39,742 bases of DNA. Origin: an uncultured Ruminococcus sp. (GTDB taxonomy: Bacteria > Bacillota > Clostridia > Oscillospirales > Acutalibacteraceae). Both the position numbers and the translations under genes were made by a program. Shown here one piece after another: positions 1 through 7,572 of the stretch. The notes under the pieces were generated by a model. It was given only the letters and a program-made list of their open reading frames with translations, made no database searches and was not told where the DNA came from. The first letter of the stretch is position 1. Each line of letters opens with the position of its first letter. The stretch is taken from assembly GCA_905234535.1 (NCBI GenBank), contig CAJOII010000041.1:1-39742 (forward strand), written 5' to 3'.

Positions 1-684
1 CTCAAGCCGCGTAATCAGCGGTTCGATCACGATATCTTCTGTGGAGAAATGTCCCGCGTCAAAAGCGGCGATACCTCTCTCTGATGCGAAGAGATACTGG
101 TGATGCTTAAGTTCACCTGTGACGAAGGCGTCGAAGCCGTACTTTCGATAAAGCCTGATCCCTTCACCGCCGCCTCCGGAGCTCACCGCGACAGTGCGGA
201 TGCTCTTCACGGACGGCGTGTACCGGATGTCGGGAGAATGCAGTCTGTCTTTGAGGAGTACGGCAAAGTCGTCAGCCGAAAGGGGAGAGGAGAGCTCTCC
301 GACACAGAGAAAATCCTCTGCGTACAGCACGGTGTTTTGAAGTCCGATCGCTTCTGCGAGACAGGTGTTCACGCCGCACGCTGCGCGGTCAAGATTCGTG
401 TGCAGGCACAAGGCGGCGATGTCGTATTTTGCGAGCAGATACGGGGGCGTGTCCGGCGTCAGCGCGTACAGGGGATCGAAGATCACCGGATGATGCGCGA
501 TGATCATCCCGCAGCCTTTCTCTCTCGCTTCTTCGATGACCTCGACGGTGATGTCGAGAGAGACGAGAATCTTTGAGACCAAGCTGTCTTCGTCTCCCGA
601 GAGCAGCCCGATGTTATCCCATTCTTCTTTGAGCGAGAAGGGAGCGATGGTGTCAGAGAAGTTGATGATATCTTTGACGGTCAT
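1..684 (-). CDS. Nif3-like dinuclear metal centre protein (3' end outside window)
   Basis: The reading frame begins at ATG 684 and is open to the left edge, giving 228 codons without a stop, so the C-terminus lies outside. Seen: an N-terminal block with IIAHHPVIFDP near residue 64 and LHTNLD near residue 95, which are metal-binding signatures of the Nif3/DUF34 family, and a C-terminal GELKHHQ followed by DAGHFSTE, also typical. Family members bind two metal ions; a GTP cyclohydrolase-like role has been proposed but the physiological function is unsettled. The ATG overlaps the TGA of trmK as ATGA, so the two are translationally coupled; this trmK-nif3 pairing is common in Firmicutes. Confidence 0.9.
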   Translation of the reverse strand, partial: MTVKDIINFSDTIAPFSLKEEWDNIGLLSGDEDSLVSKILVSLDITVEVIEEAREKGCGMIIAHHPVIFDPLYALTPDTPPYLLAKYDIAALCLHTNLDRAACGVNTCLAEAIGLQNTVLYAEDFLCVGELSSPLSADDFAVLLKDRLHSPDIRYTPSVKSIRTVAVSSGGGGEGIRLYRKYGFDAFVTGELKHHQYLFASERGIAAFDAGHFSTEDIVIEPLITRLE

Positions 685-1334
685 AGTAAGTATTCCTCTA
701 ATCGTTTCGCGGCGGCGGCGGATTCACGGTCGCCGTGCGCTTGTTTTCTCAGTCTTTTGAGAGCGTTCTCAAGAAATTTTCTGTCCTCCGGTTTATCTTT
801 GTCGAGCATTCCCACGATACAGGAGAAGAGGTCTTTCTTCACGCTTGACCCCGAGTATCTTGCGGTGATGACGGTGTAGGTCTTGCTCACTTCCGAGACT
901 GCGTCCTGTGAGAGGAACTCATAGCCGTTTTCACAGAGAAATGCTGAGAGCTTCTCATAGCGTGTCATCGGTTGGAGGATCAGAAGAACAGACGGATCTT
1001 TGATGAAGTCGCTTTTTGAGAGGATCGACGCGATCAGCTCACCGCCCATGCCGGCGATCACGATGTCGTCGGCGTCTTCGCGGCATAGCCCCTCGAGCCC
1101 GTCGGCCAGGCGGGTGGAGATCCTGTCTTCAAGACCGTATCTTTCGATATTCTCTCTCGCGGAGTTCAAAGGACCTTCTGCGATATCGCAGGCGACAGCG
1201 GATGGGATCCTTCCTGTTTGTACGAGCCGGATCGGCAGATACCCGTGATCTGTCCCGATATCCGCAAGGCGGCTGCCGAAGCGCGCCTTATCCGCGCACA
1301 TGGCAAGCCGCCTCGAAAGCGTGATCTTATTCAT
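681..1334 (-). CDS. trmK: tRNA (adenine22-N1)-methyltransferase TrmK
   Basis: 217-residue SAM-dependent methyltransferase that makes m1A22 in bacterial tRNAs. Seen: the SAM-binding motif ADIGTDHGYLPIRL near residue 25 and the family motif IAGMGGELI near residue 93, then a helical, charged C-terminus. A longer frame exists upstream, but ATG 1334 is chosen because the protein then starts MNKITLSRRL as in the family, and this ATG overlaps the TGA of the DUF1858 gene by one base. Its 3' end overlaps the Nif3-family gene by four bases. Operon: DUF1858, trmK, nif3. Confidence 0.92.
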   Translation of the reverse strand: MNKITLSRRLAMCADKARFGSRLADIGTDHGYLPIRLVQTGRIPSAVACDIAEGPLNSARENIERYGLEDRISTRLADGLEGLCREDADDIVIAGMGGELIASILSKSDFIKDPSVLLILQPMTRYEKLSAFLCENGYEFLSQDAVSEVSKTYTVITARYSGSSVKKDLFSCIVGMLDKDKPEDRKFLENALKRLRKQAHGDRESAAAAKRLEEYLL

Positions 1335-1528
1335 CAGCCGGCGATCGCGTCGTTGATCTTTTTGACGAGAGCGTCCGCGTCGGCGCCGTGTACCATACAC
1401 GCTTCCTCGATGGTCTCTCCGCGGGACGCGGGGCAGCCCAAACAGTGCATACCCATCGAAAGGAACAGGGGAGCGGTATCGGGATAGCTGTCAAGAACAT
1501 CGCCGATAACAGATTCTTTTGTAATCAT
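1334..1528 (-). CDS. DUF1858 / hybrid-cluster-associated redox disulfide protein
   Basis: A 64-residue protein containing the signature GMHCLGCPAS around residues 26-35, with a CxxC pair. Family: DUF1858 (hybrid-cluster protein-associated redox disulfide domain), small stand-alone proteins thought to take part in thiol redox or metal-cluster chemistry; exact role unknown. The start is supported by a strong GGAGG at 1537-1541 eight bases upstream. First gene of the operon with trmK and nif3. Confidence 0.88.
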   Translation of the reverse strand: MITKESVIGDVLDSYPDTAPLFLSMGMHCLGCPASRGETIEEACMVHGADADALVKKINDAIAG

Positions 1529-1557
1529 GATGATAACCTCCTTTATGCTTTGATACT

Positions 1558-1585
1558 ATTTTAACACATTATTTGAAAAATACAA
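1558..1585 (-). promoter_or_regulatory. Probable sigma-A promoter of the DUF1858-trmK-nif3 operon
   Basis: On the minus strand TTGTAT (1585-1580) is followed after 16 bases by TAAAAT (1563-1558), about 30 bases before the DUF1858 start. The -10 is good, the -35 is fair. Confidence 0.5.
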
Positions 1586-1597
1586 TACTTATTTAGC

Positions 1598-1651
1598 GAA
1601 GAGGTAAGAAGTAAGAGCTAAGAGCTGCGGGCGGGCGATGCCCGCACCTGA
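1598..1651 (+). repeat. Heptad array plus GC hairpin (copy 1)
   Basis: Four to five degenerate 7-bp units of the type TAAGAGC (1598-1626) run into a hairpin GCGGGC-GAT-GCCCGC (1631-1645) ending in CACCTGA. Same architecture as at 9461-9509, where the hairpin stem is identical. Lies downstream of the zinc-ribbon gene's terminator and behind the DUF1858 promoter. Confidence 0.75.
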
Positions 1652-1714
1652 ATGATAATGATAAATGATAGATGATGAATGATAAACGGTGGGAGGGTTT
1701 CACCCTCACCCGGA
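1652..1714 (+). repeat. Short-period array plus GC hairpin (copy 2)
   Basis: Units of the type TGATAAA repeat with a 6-7 bp period at 1652-1687 and lead into the hairpin GAGGGT-TTC-ACCCTC (1693-1707) followed by ACCCGGA. It directly abuts copy 1, so two members of the family sit in tandem with different array sequences and different stem sequences. Confidence 0.65.
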
Positions 1715-1772
1715 TCGGAATGAGGGGATAGGAAATGCGGAAAGTATCCGGCGACTGTCGGCGGCAACAATG

Positions 1773-1800
1773 AAAAATAGCGCTCCTTTTGGGAGCGCTA
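1773..1800 (-). terminator. Rho-independent terminator of the zinc-ribbon gene
   Basis: Minus-strand hairpin TAGCGCTCC / GGAGCGCTA with a short loop (1778-1800) followed by TTTTT (1777-1773). It begins 19 bases after the stop of the zinc-ribbon gene. Confidence 0.88.
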
Positions 1801-1818
1801 AGAGCAATTAAATTAGTA

Positions 1819-2118
1819 TTATTCAGCTTTTTGTGCTTCTGCTTCTGCTTCTTTTCTTTTAGCAAAACATTCGCTGCAATAGTAATCCTTGCCTTCCATC
1901 GGCTTAAATGGGATATGTGCTTCGCCGCCACAGTCTGCACACACAGTCGTGTGCATTTCACGATTCGCTCTTATTGCATTTTTGCGGGCAATACGGCAAT
2001 CCTTGCAGCGCTGGGGCTCGTTGACGAATCCCTTCTCCGCATAGAATTCCTGCTCGCCGGCCGTGAAAACGAATTCGTTCCCACAGTCCTTGCAAACCAG
2101 AGTCCTGTCTTCGTACAT
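1819..2118 (-). CDS. Zinc-ribbon domain protein (zf-trcl plus CxxC-x17-CxxC)
   Basis: A 99-residue protein with eight cysteines in four CxxC pairs. The N-terminal half (CKDCGNEF, then CKDC about 29 residues later) matches the probable zinc-ribbon family zf-trcl; the C-terminal half has CADC, 17 residues, then CSEC, the CxxC-x17-CxxC domain. It ends in a Lys/Glu/Ala-rich tail. The start ATG 2118 is chosen over an upstream frame because a GAGG lies about 9 bases before it. Function is unknown; small proteins of this kind are widespread in Clostridia and are presumed to bind nucleic acid or protein. It is monocistronic with its own terminator. Confidence 0.85.
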   Translation of the reverse strand: MYEDRTLVCKDCGNEFVFTAGEQEFYAEKGFVNEPQRCKDCRIARKNAIRANREMHTTVCADCGGEAHIPFKPMEGKDYYCSECFAKRKEAEAEAQKAE

Positions 2119-2145
2119 AGTGGTAACCTCACTTTGTTTATTTTT

Positions 2146-2205
2146 ACCCCGCGGCGGAGTTGCACCGCCCACAGCTTGTCGGGGTATATTACTTTGTAAA
2201 AGTAA
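2146..2205 (-). other. Structured leader upstream of the zinc-ribbon gene
   Basis: Two nested helices are visible: ACCCCG (2146-2151) with CGGGGT (2180-2185), and inside it GGCGG (2153-2157) with CCGCC (2165-2169). Just upstream lies a 7-bp palindrome TTACTTT-GTA-AAAGTAA (2189-2205) that could be an operator or part of the promoter. No known riboswitch was recognised. On the minus strand, AAGCTGT followed by GGGCGG resembles the heptad-hairpin junctions elsewhere in the window, so it may be a worn member of that family. Confidence 0.4.
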
Positions 2206-2333
2206 CCACTGATTAAATCAATCTGATAGCAAGCTTTTATTTGATTGTTCTTGTTCAAAAAAACGGAAAGCGCATTAGGAGAAGACTTAACCGGGGGTCA
2301 CTTAAGTAATCACGGATTTTGCAAAGGGGTATA

Positions 2334-2936
2334 TCAGTGTTTACTCATTTTCTTTCTGGTTCGGGACAGCGCGTTTTCGACGGATTTTTCCGAGACTTTC
2401 AAGAGCTCAGCTGATTCCTTGTAGGTGTAACCTCTCAGATACAGCAGGGTCGCCCTGTATTCCAGGGGGGAGAGCTTGTCCTTGAGTAGGTTCATCAGAG
2501 AGCGTATGTACTCCTTGCTCTCAACCATTTCGGGAACTGTGCTTTGGGTCGAGTCAAAGACATCCTGAGCCTCTTCGTCGATGGATATCATATTGTTATC
2601 GGGTATTCGCTTTGAGGTACTCTGCGTGCGGACGATACTCCTGAGCCGGTTCTCAACACACAGGGAGAGGAAGTTCTTGAAGCTCATGTGTTCGCTCTCA
2701 TCATAGCTTCGAACGGCGCTGAGCATCGCGAGCATCGCTTCCTGCGTCAGATCCGTCATATCCTGATAGAGAGCGGCGCTTCTGTACTTCTTGGTCAGAG
2801 AGTTGACAAGCCCGATATACCTGGCGGCAATAGTCTCAAAGGCGTCTTCTTCACCGTCCCGAAACCGTCTGATCAGTTCCTGATCGGTGAGAAATTCCGC
2901 TTTGACGCTATGTTCCTTCAGGGTAAAGCACCTCAC
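2334..2936 (-). CDS. Sigma-70 family RNA polymerase sigma factor, SigH-like
   Basis: About 195-200 residues. Region 2 is visible in YIGLVNSLTKKYRS and DLTQEAMLAML followed by MSFKNFLSLCVENRL, and region 4 in LSPLEYRATLLYLRGYTYKE with a helix-turn-helix ending SVENALSRTRKKM. This matches the sporulation sigma-H (Spo0H) group of Firmicutes. The start is unclear. The longest frame begins at TTG 2984, but that TTG is the -35 box of a perfect promoter and cannot be translated. The only standard start left is GTG 2936, which has no Shine-Dalgarno site; CTG 2921 has GAGG nine bases upstream. The end given uses GTG 2936. It stands alone, with its own promoter. Confidence 0.85.
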   Translation of the reverse strand: MRCFTLKEHSVKAEFLTDQELIRRFRDGEEDAFETIAARYIGLVNSLTKKYRSAALYQDMTDLTQEAMLAMLSAVRSYDESEHMSFKNFLSLCVENRLRSIVRTQSTSKRIPDNNMISIDEEAQDVFDSTQSTVPEMVESKEYIRSLMNLLKDKLSPLEYRATLLYLRGYTYKESAELLKVSEKSVENALSRTRKKMSKH

Positions 2937-2955
2937 AATATAAATATCTAATTTA

Positions 2956-2984
2956 ATAATATACAAAACGAATGAAAATGTCAA
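2956..2984 (-). promoter_or_regulatory. Sigma-A promoter of the SigH-like gene
   Basis: TTGACA (2984-2979), a 17-base spacer, then TATTAT (2961-2956) on the minus strand. This is a near-perfect consensus and places the transcript start near 2949, which excludes the upstream TTG as a start codon. Confidence 0.88.
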
Positions 2985-3067
2985 CAGTTTTTGTAAGAAT
3001 TGCGGGGTTATCGTAAAAAAACGGAATCAATATTCCCAAAATAATTTGTTTTTTCATAAAAACCCTC

Positions 3068-3126
3068 TTGCAATTATCGAACAGTAGTGCTATAATGAGG
3101 TAAAATTAGAACATTAGTACTATAAT
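3068..3126 (+). promoter_or_regulatory. yifB promoter with a tandem 30-bp repeat
   Basis: TTGCAA (3068-3073), 17 bases, TATAAT (3091-3096). The segment GAACAGTAGTGCTATAAT (3079-3096) is repeated 30 bases on as GAACATTAGTACTATAAT (3109-3126). Each copy contains GAAC-N4-GTNC, one base off the GAAC-N4-GTTC core of Firmicutes LexA boxes, and the first covers the -10 region. Promoter certain in form; LexA control is a guess. Confidence 0.7.
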
Positions 3127-3135
3127 AAAGGTGGG

Positions 3136-4665
3136 ATGAAGATGGTCGTCAAGTGCAACAGCCTTGGACTGTTTGGGCTCAAGAGCTACGCGGTGGAGAT
3201 AGAGGCGGATCTCTCCAGAGGGGTGCCGGCTTTTGATATCGTCGGGCTGCCGGATACCGCTGTCAAAGAGTCGAGAGACAGGGTCCGTATCGCGATGAAG
3301 AACTGCGGGTTTGAGTTTCCGACCTCCCGCCTGATCCTCAACTTGGCTCCTGCCGACATCAAGAAGGAGGGTCCTCTCTACGATCTGCCGATCCTGATCG
3401 CGATCCTCAAGGCGGCGCGGTATATCACCGCAAACACCGATGACAGCGCCTTCATCGGCGAGGTGGCGCTGTCGGGAGATGTCCGCCCGATCAACGGCGT
3501 GCTGCCGATGGCGATCTGCGCGAAGGAGCTCGGGATCAAGAAGCTCTATGTTCCCGCCCATAACGCGAACGAGGGTGCTGTCGTCAAAGGAATCGAGATC
3601 TATCCCGTTGAGAACATCTTCCGGCTGATCGATCATCTCGCGGGGAGAAATCCGATCGAGAAAGCGGTATTTTCGCAGGGCGCCGCCTCGGAGTTGTCCC
3701 CGCTCGACTTCTCTCAGGTCAAGGGTCAGGCGGAGGCGAAGAGGGCGCTCGAAATCGCCGCGGCGGGCGGGCATAATGTCTTGCTTATCGGTTCTCCGGG
3801 TGCGGGCAAGAGCATGCTCGCGAAGCGTATGACCGGGATCCTGCCGTCGATGACCTTTGACGAGACCATCGAGACCACCAAGATCCATTCGATCGCCGGA
3901 ACTCTTCGAAAGGGGGAGGGGCTGATCACACAACGGCCGTTCCGCTCTCCGCACCACACCATCACGAAGGTCGGGCTCTCCGGCGGCGGCACCAACCCCA
4001 AGCCCGGGGAGATTTCGCTTGCGCATAACGGCATCCTTTTCTTAGATGAGCTGCCCGAGTTCAACCGCTCCACCTTGGAGGTGCTGCGCCAGCCGATCGA
4101 GGATGGCACCGTCTCGATCGCCCGCGCCGCGGGCAACTTCACCTACCCCGCGCGGTTTATGATGATCGCCGCGATGAATCCCTGCCCATGCGGGTTTTAT
4201 AACCATCCGAAGAAGGAGTGCTCCTGCAATGACGCCGCTGTCAGAAGATACCTCGGCAAGGTGTCCGGGCCTCTTTTGGATCGTATCGATATCCATATTG
4301 AGGTGCCGCCGGTCGAGTATGATGACCTCAGAGATCATACGAAGGAAGAGACATCCGCTCAGATCAAAGAGCGCGTCGACAAGGCGCGCAGGATCCAGCT
4401 TGAGCGGTATAAGGGAACCTCTGTCTTCTGTAATGCCGACATCGACGCCTCTTTGTTCGATCAGGTCTGTGTGATGGATGACCGTGCGAACGCACTGCTC
4501 AAAAAGGCGTTTGACAGGCTCAACCTCACCGCCCGCGCCTACGACAGGATCATGAAGGTCGCGCGCACGATCGCCGATCTTGACGGTTCTGAGATCATCT
4601 CGGCGCCGCACATCAGCGAGGCAGTTCAGTACCGCGCGCTCGATAGAAAGTACTGGAACAGATGA
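3136..4665 (+). CDS. comM: YifB/ComM family Mg-chelatase-like AAA+ ATPase
   Basis: 509 residues, the usual length. Order: an N-terminal Lon-like fold domain (residues 1-175), Walker A GSPGAGKS at 219-226, Walker B LFLDELPEF near residue 303, then a Cys motif CPCGFY...CSC near residues 348-362, and the C-terminal Mg_chelatase_C helices. ComM, the best-studied homologue, is a hexameric helicase that drives branch migration during integration of DNA in natural transformation; many non-competent bacteria keep it. ATG 3136 and ATG 3142 are both possible starts, as GGTGGG lies just upstream. In many Clostridia the gene sits next to dprA; here it is alone behind its own promoter. Confidence 0.93.
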   Translation: MKMVVKCNSLGLFGLKSYAVEIEADLSRGVPAFDIVGLPDTAVKESRDRVRIAMKNCGFEFPTSRLILNLAPADIKKEGPLYDLPILIAILKAARYITANTDDSAFIGEVALSGDVRPINGVLPMAICAKELGIKKLYVPAHNANEGAVVKGIEIYPVENIFRLIDHLAGRNPIEKAVFSQGAASELSPLDFSQVKGQAEAKRALEIAAAGGHNVLLIGSPGAGKSMLAKRMTGILPSMTFDETIETTKIHSIAGTLRKGEGLITQRPFRSPHHTITKVGLSGGGTNPKPGEISLAHNGILFLDELPEFNRSTLEVLRQPIEDGTVSIARAAGNFTYPARFMMIAAMNPCPCGFYNHPKKECSCNDAAVRRYLGKVSGPLLDRIDIHIEVPPVEYDDLRDHTKEETSAQIKERVDKARRIQLERYKGTSVFCNADIDASLFDQVCVMDDRANALLKKAFDRLNLTARAYDRIMKVARTIADLDGSEIISAPHISEAVQYRALDRKYWNR

Positions 4666-4795
4666 ATAATGAGGAGATAAAAATTAATATTACAAAATAA
4701 TTACATAAAAGAATAATAAATAGAGAAAAATCCATCAAGCGGAGTGAACATTTACATACAATATTACCAAAATTAATTACAAAAGTTTTTTTCGG

Positions 4796-4824
4796 TTGAC
4801 TTTACAGGCGGAATGTATTATCTT
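4796..4824 (+). promoter_or_regulatory. Probable murA promoter
   Basis: TTGACT (4796-4801) is a good -35. The -10 is ambiguous: TATCTT after 17 bases (4819-4824) or TATTAT after 14 (4816-4821). The preceding 130 bases are very AT-rich. This leaves a leader of roughly 95 bases before the murA start. Confidence 0.5.
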
Positions 4825-4927
4825 TATAGTGACGCAGGAGCCCTTGCGTTTGTTTGCGTATACGCATTTTTCGGGGATTTCCCCTTTATTTGAGATAATA
4901 CATCACTCGTTTTGGGAAGTGAACATT

Positions 4928-6217
4928 TTGGAGAAAATCATCATCAACGGCGGCAGGCCTCTCTTCGGCGAAGTGACCGTCAGCGGCGCGAAGAACGCCG
5001 CGGTCGCGATCATTCCTGCGGTCGTCCTCTGTGACGAACCCTGCCGTATTGAAAATATTCCGAACATCAGCGATGTCGCGCTGATCGCCACCATTCTTCA
5101 GGATATGGGAGCGGTCGTGCGCCGCGTGGATAAAAACACCCTCGATATCGATCCCAGATCGATCAACACCTATGTCGCGACCGACGAGGCGGTCAGAGGG
5201 ATGAGAGCGTCCTATTATCTCTTGGGCGCGCTTTTAGGCAGATTCCACAACGCCAAGGTCGCCCTGCCCGGCGGCTGCAACTTCGGCGTGCGCCCGATCG
5301 ACCAGCACCTAAAGGGCTTCCAGCTGATGGGCGCGAAGAATGAGCTCATCAACGGCGCGGTGATCAGTCTGACGACCAAGGGATCGTTCCACGGCGCGAG
5401 GATCTACTTCGACACCGTCTCCGTCGGCTCGACCATCAATGTGATGCTCGCCGCTGTCAAGGCGGAGGGGCAGACCGTGATCGAGAACGCTGCCAAGGAG
5501 CCGCATATCGTCGATCTCGCGAACTTCTTGAACTCCATGGGCGCGAACATCCGCGGCGCCGGTACCGACACCATCAAGATCCGCGGTGTAGAATATCTTC
5601 ACGGCGTTACCTATTCGATCATTCCCGACCAGATCGAAGCGGGCACCTATATGGCGGCCGCCGCTGCTACCAGAGGCAAGGTCACCATCCGCAACATCAC
5701 CCCGAGACACTTGGAGAGCATCTCCGCGAAGCTCAGAGAGATGGGCTGCGATGTGGAAGAATACGACGAGGCGGTCGTCGTTGACGCGTCGAACAGAAAT
5801 CTGAATCGCGTCAACATCAAGACCATGCCGCACCCCGGCTTCCCCACCGACTGTCAGCCGCAGTTCGTCGCGCTTCTGACCACCATCAAGGGCACCTCGA
5901 TCGTCAACGAGAGCGTGTGGGATAACCGCTATCAGTATGTCTCCGAGCTCGTCAGAATGGGCGCGAGGATCTCGGTCGAGGGCAGGCTTGCGATCGTAGA
6001 GGGAGGTCCGCTCACTGCCGCGCCGGTGAAGGCGACAGACCTTCGAGCGGGTGCCGCGATGATCATCGCGGGGCTTGTGGCGCAGGGCTCCACCAACATC
6101 TCGAGCATCAGCTACATCGAGCGAGGTTACTCCGATGTCGTTACCAAGTTCCAGGCGCTCGGGGCGGACATCAGAAAGATTTATGTCCCCGACAACGACA
6201 TCGCTACTACGGCATAA
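4928..6217 (+). CDS. murA: UDP-N-acetylglucosamine 1-carboxyvinyltransferase MurA
   Basis: Transfers enolpyruvyl from PEP to UDP-GlcNAc, the first committed step of peptidoglycan synthesis, in the cytoplasm. With start TTG 4928 the protein has 429 residues and opens EKIIINGGRPLFGEVTVSGA, as in the family, with the catalytic Lys22 in SGAKNAA and the catalytic Cys117 in LPGGCNFGVRP, the target of fosfomycin. A much longer frame starts at TTG 4796, but that TTG is the -35 box of the promoter, so the extra 44 residues are not real. GTG 4919 is the alternative start. A strong terminator follows the gene directly. Confidence 0.95.
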   Translation: MEKIIINGGRPLFGEVTVSGAKNAAVAIIPAVVLCDEPCRIENIPNISDVALIATILQDMGAVVRRVDKNTLDIDPRSINTYVATDEAVRGMRASYYLLGALLGRFHNAKVALPGGCNFGVRPIDQHLKGFQLMGAKNELINGAVISLTTKGSFHGARIYFDTVSVGSTINVMLAAVKAEGQTVIENAAKEPHIVDLANFLNSMGANIRGAGTDTIKIRGVEYLHGVTYSIIPDQIEAGTYMAAAAATRGKVTIRNITPRHLESISAKLREMGCDVEEYDEAVVVDASNRNLNRVNIKTMPHPGFPTDCQPQFVALLTTIKGTSIVNESVWDNRYQYVSELVRMGARISVEGRLAIVEGGPLTAAPVKATDLRAGAAMIIAGLVAQGSTNISSISYIERGYSDVVTKFQALGADIRKIYVPDNDIATTA

Positions 6218-6224
6218 CACAAAA

Positions 6225-6247
6225 GGGTACGGAGGTACCCTTTTTTT
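6225..6247 (+). terminator. Rho-independent terminator of murA
   Basis: GGGTAC (6225-6230), loop GGAG, GTACCC (6235-6240), then seven T (6241-6247), seven bases after the murA stop. Confidence 0.92.
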
Positions 6248-6285
6248 AGTGAACAGGGAAGAGAGGACTTTGTCCTCACCTTGAT
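6248..6285 (+). repeat. GC mini-hairpin (copy 3)
   Basis: GAGGAC-TTT-GTCCTC (6263-6277) followed by ACCTTGA, preceded by a short purine-rich stretch GTGAACAGGGAAGA that may be two worn heptads. It sits between the murA terminator and the next gene's Shine-Dalgarno. Confidence 0.55.
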
Positions 6286-6298
6286 TTGGGAGTATATT

Positions 6299-7087
6299 AT
6301 GGCTAAGATCGTTCCGCTTTTTTCATCCTCACGCGGAAATTCCTACTACATACAGGGCGACAGCAGCGCGATCCTCGTTGACGCGGGCAGAAACTGCAAG
6401 CAGATCGAGAACGCGCTGTCCTTCAGCGGCGCCGATATCGAGAGGATCCGCGCGGTGTTCATCACCCATGAGCACTCGGATCATATCAGCGCGTTGAATG
6501 TCCTGCTCAAGCGCTACCGGTTTCCTGTTTTCGCGACACAGGGCACCTTAGAGGAGCTCCTCTCGAAGAACCTCATCCCCGCAGGCATCGGCGTGAATGT
6601 GATTGAGGATACCGCCGGGATCGGCGACTTTGTTGTTCGAAGGGTCGAGACCTCACACGACGCGCGCGAGAGCTGCGGCTACTTCATCACCACTCCCGAT
6701 CATAGAAAGGTCTCGATCGTCACCGACACGGGCTTCCTTACCGACGACGCGAAGGCGGCGATCGGTATGAGCCACTGCGCGGTGGTCGAGTCGAACCACG
6801 ATATCGATATGCTCCGTATGGGCGGCTATCCGTATATCCTCAAAAAGCGCATCCTCTCCGACAGGGGTCATCTCTCGAACGAGGCGTGCTCCGCTTCGCT
6901 TCCCTCGTTTGTCGACGCGGGGCTGACGCGCATCATCTTAGCGCATCTCAGTCAGGAGAATAATATGCCCGATATCGCGATGGGCGCCGCGGTCGCCTCC
7001 TTAGGCAAGGCAGGGATGATAGAGGGGCGCGACTATCTGATCGATGTTGCCGCTCCCGAGAGCTTCGGGAAGAGTGTGGTGTTCTGA
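6299..7087 (+). CDS. MBL-fold metallohydrolase, WalJ/YycJ type
   Basis: 262 residues. The zinc-binding motif THEHSDH near residue 58 is the metallo-beta-lactamase HxHxDH signature; further ligands are likely in VETSHDA near residue 119, TDTG near 142 and LAHLSQENN near 216. The start of the protein, KIVPLFSSSRGNSYYI, fits the WalJ/YycJ group, which in Bacillus is a 5'-3' exonuclease-like protein tied to the WalRK wall-stress locus. ATG 6299 has GGGAG eight bases upstream. The next gene, rlmH, begins two bases after its stop, the same order as in many Firmicutes (walJ close to rlmH). Confidence 0.88.
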   Translation: MAKIVPLFSSSRGNSYYIQGDSSAILVDAGRNCKQIENALSFSGADIERIRAVFITHEHSDHISALNVLLKRYRFPVFATQGTLEELLSKNLIPAGIGVNVIEDTAGIGDFVVRRVETSHDARESCGYFITTPDHRKVSIVTDTGFLTDDAKAAIGMSHCAVVESNHDIDMLRMGGYPYILKKRILSDRGHLSNEACSASLPSFVDAGLTRIILAHLSQENNMPDIAMGAAVASLGKAGMIEGRDYLIDVAAPESFGKSVVF

Positions 7088-7088
7088 T

Positions 7089-7568
7089 ATGCTGAGCGTC
7101 AATATCTACTGTATCGGAAAACTGAAAGAAAGTTATCTCAAAGATGCCGTGAACGAGTACTCAAAGCGCCTGTCGTCTATGTGCAGAATCCGCGTGATCG
7201 AGCTCTCCGAAGAGCGCGTCGGAGACAATCCCTCCAAAGCAGAGACCGCCCGCGCGGTCGAGAAAGAATCGAAGAGTATTTTGCAGAAGCTCTCCCCGTC
7301 CGACTATGTTGTCGCAATGTGCATAGAAGGGAAAAATATTTCTTCAGAAGAATTATCCTCAAAGATCGAACAGATATCCGGGACCCACAGCACGGTCGAC
7401 TTCATCATCGGCGGCTCGTGGGGGCTGTCCGACGAGCTCAAGAAGAGAGCGGACTTCTCCCTCTCGATGGGGAAGATGACCTTTCCGCACCAGCTCTTCC
7501 GCGTGATGCTCTGCGAGCAGATCTACCGCGCTTTGAGTATCAGCAAGGGGACAAAATACCACAAGTAG
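7089..7568 (+). CDS. rlmH: 23S rRNA (pseudouridine1915-N3)-methyltransferase RlmH
   Basis: 159 residues, the full length for this SPOUT-class enzyme that methylates pseudouridine 1915 in helix 69 of 23S rRNA using SAM. Seen: INIYCIGKLKE-type start, FIIGGSWGLSDEL near residue 100 (the trefoil-knot SAM site) and the conserved C-terminal tail FRVMLCEQIYRA...KYHK. The start ATG 7089 follows the stop of the metallohydrolase by one base, so the two are co-translated. Confidence 0.95.
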   Translation: MLSVNIYCIGKLKESYLKDAVNEYSKRLSSMCRIRVIELSEERVGDNPSKAETARAVEKESKSILQKLSPSDYVVAMCIEGKNISSEELSSKIEQISGTHSTVDFIIGGSWGLSDELKKRADFSLSMGKMTFPHQLFRVMLCEQIYRALSISKGTKYHK

Positions 7569-7572
7569 TTGT

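Noticed and set aside
3106..4026. 306-codon frame antisense to comM, and similar long antisense frames over murA (5309-6220) and comM (4042-4611)
   Set aside because: They mirror the codon bias of the real genes, have low-complexity Arg/Asp-rich translations, and lack ribosome sites or family motifs.
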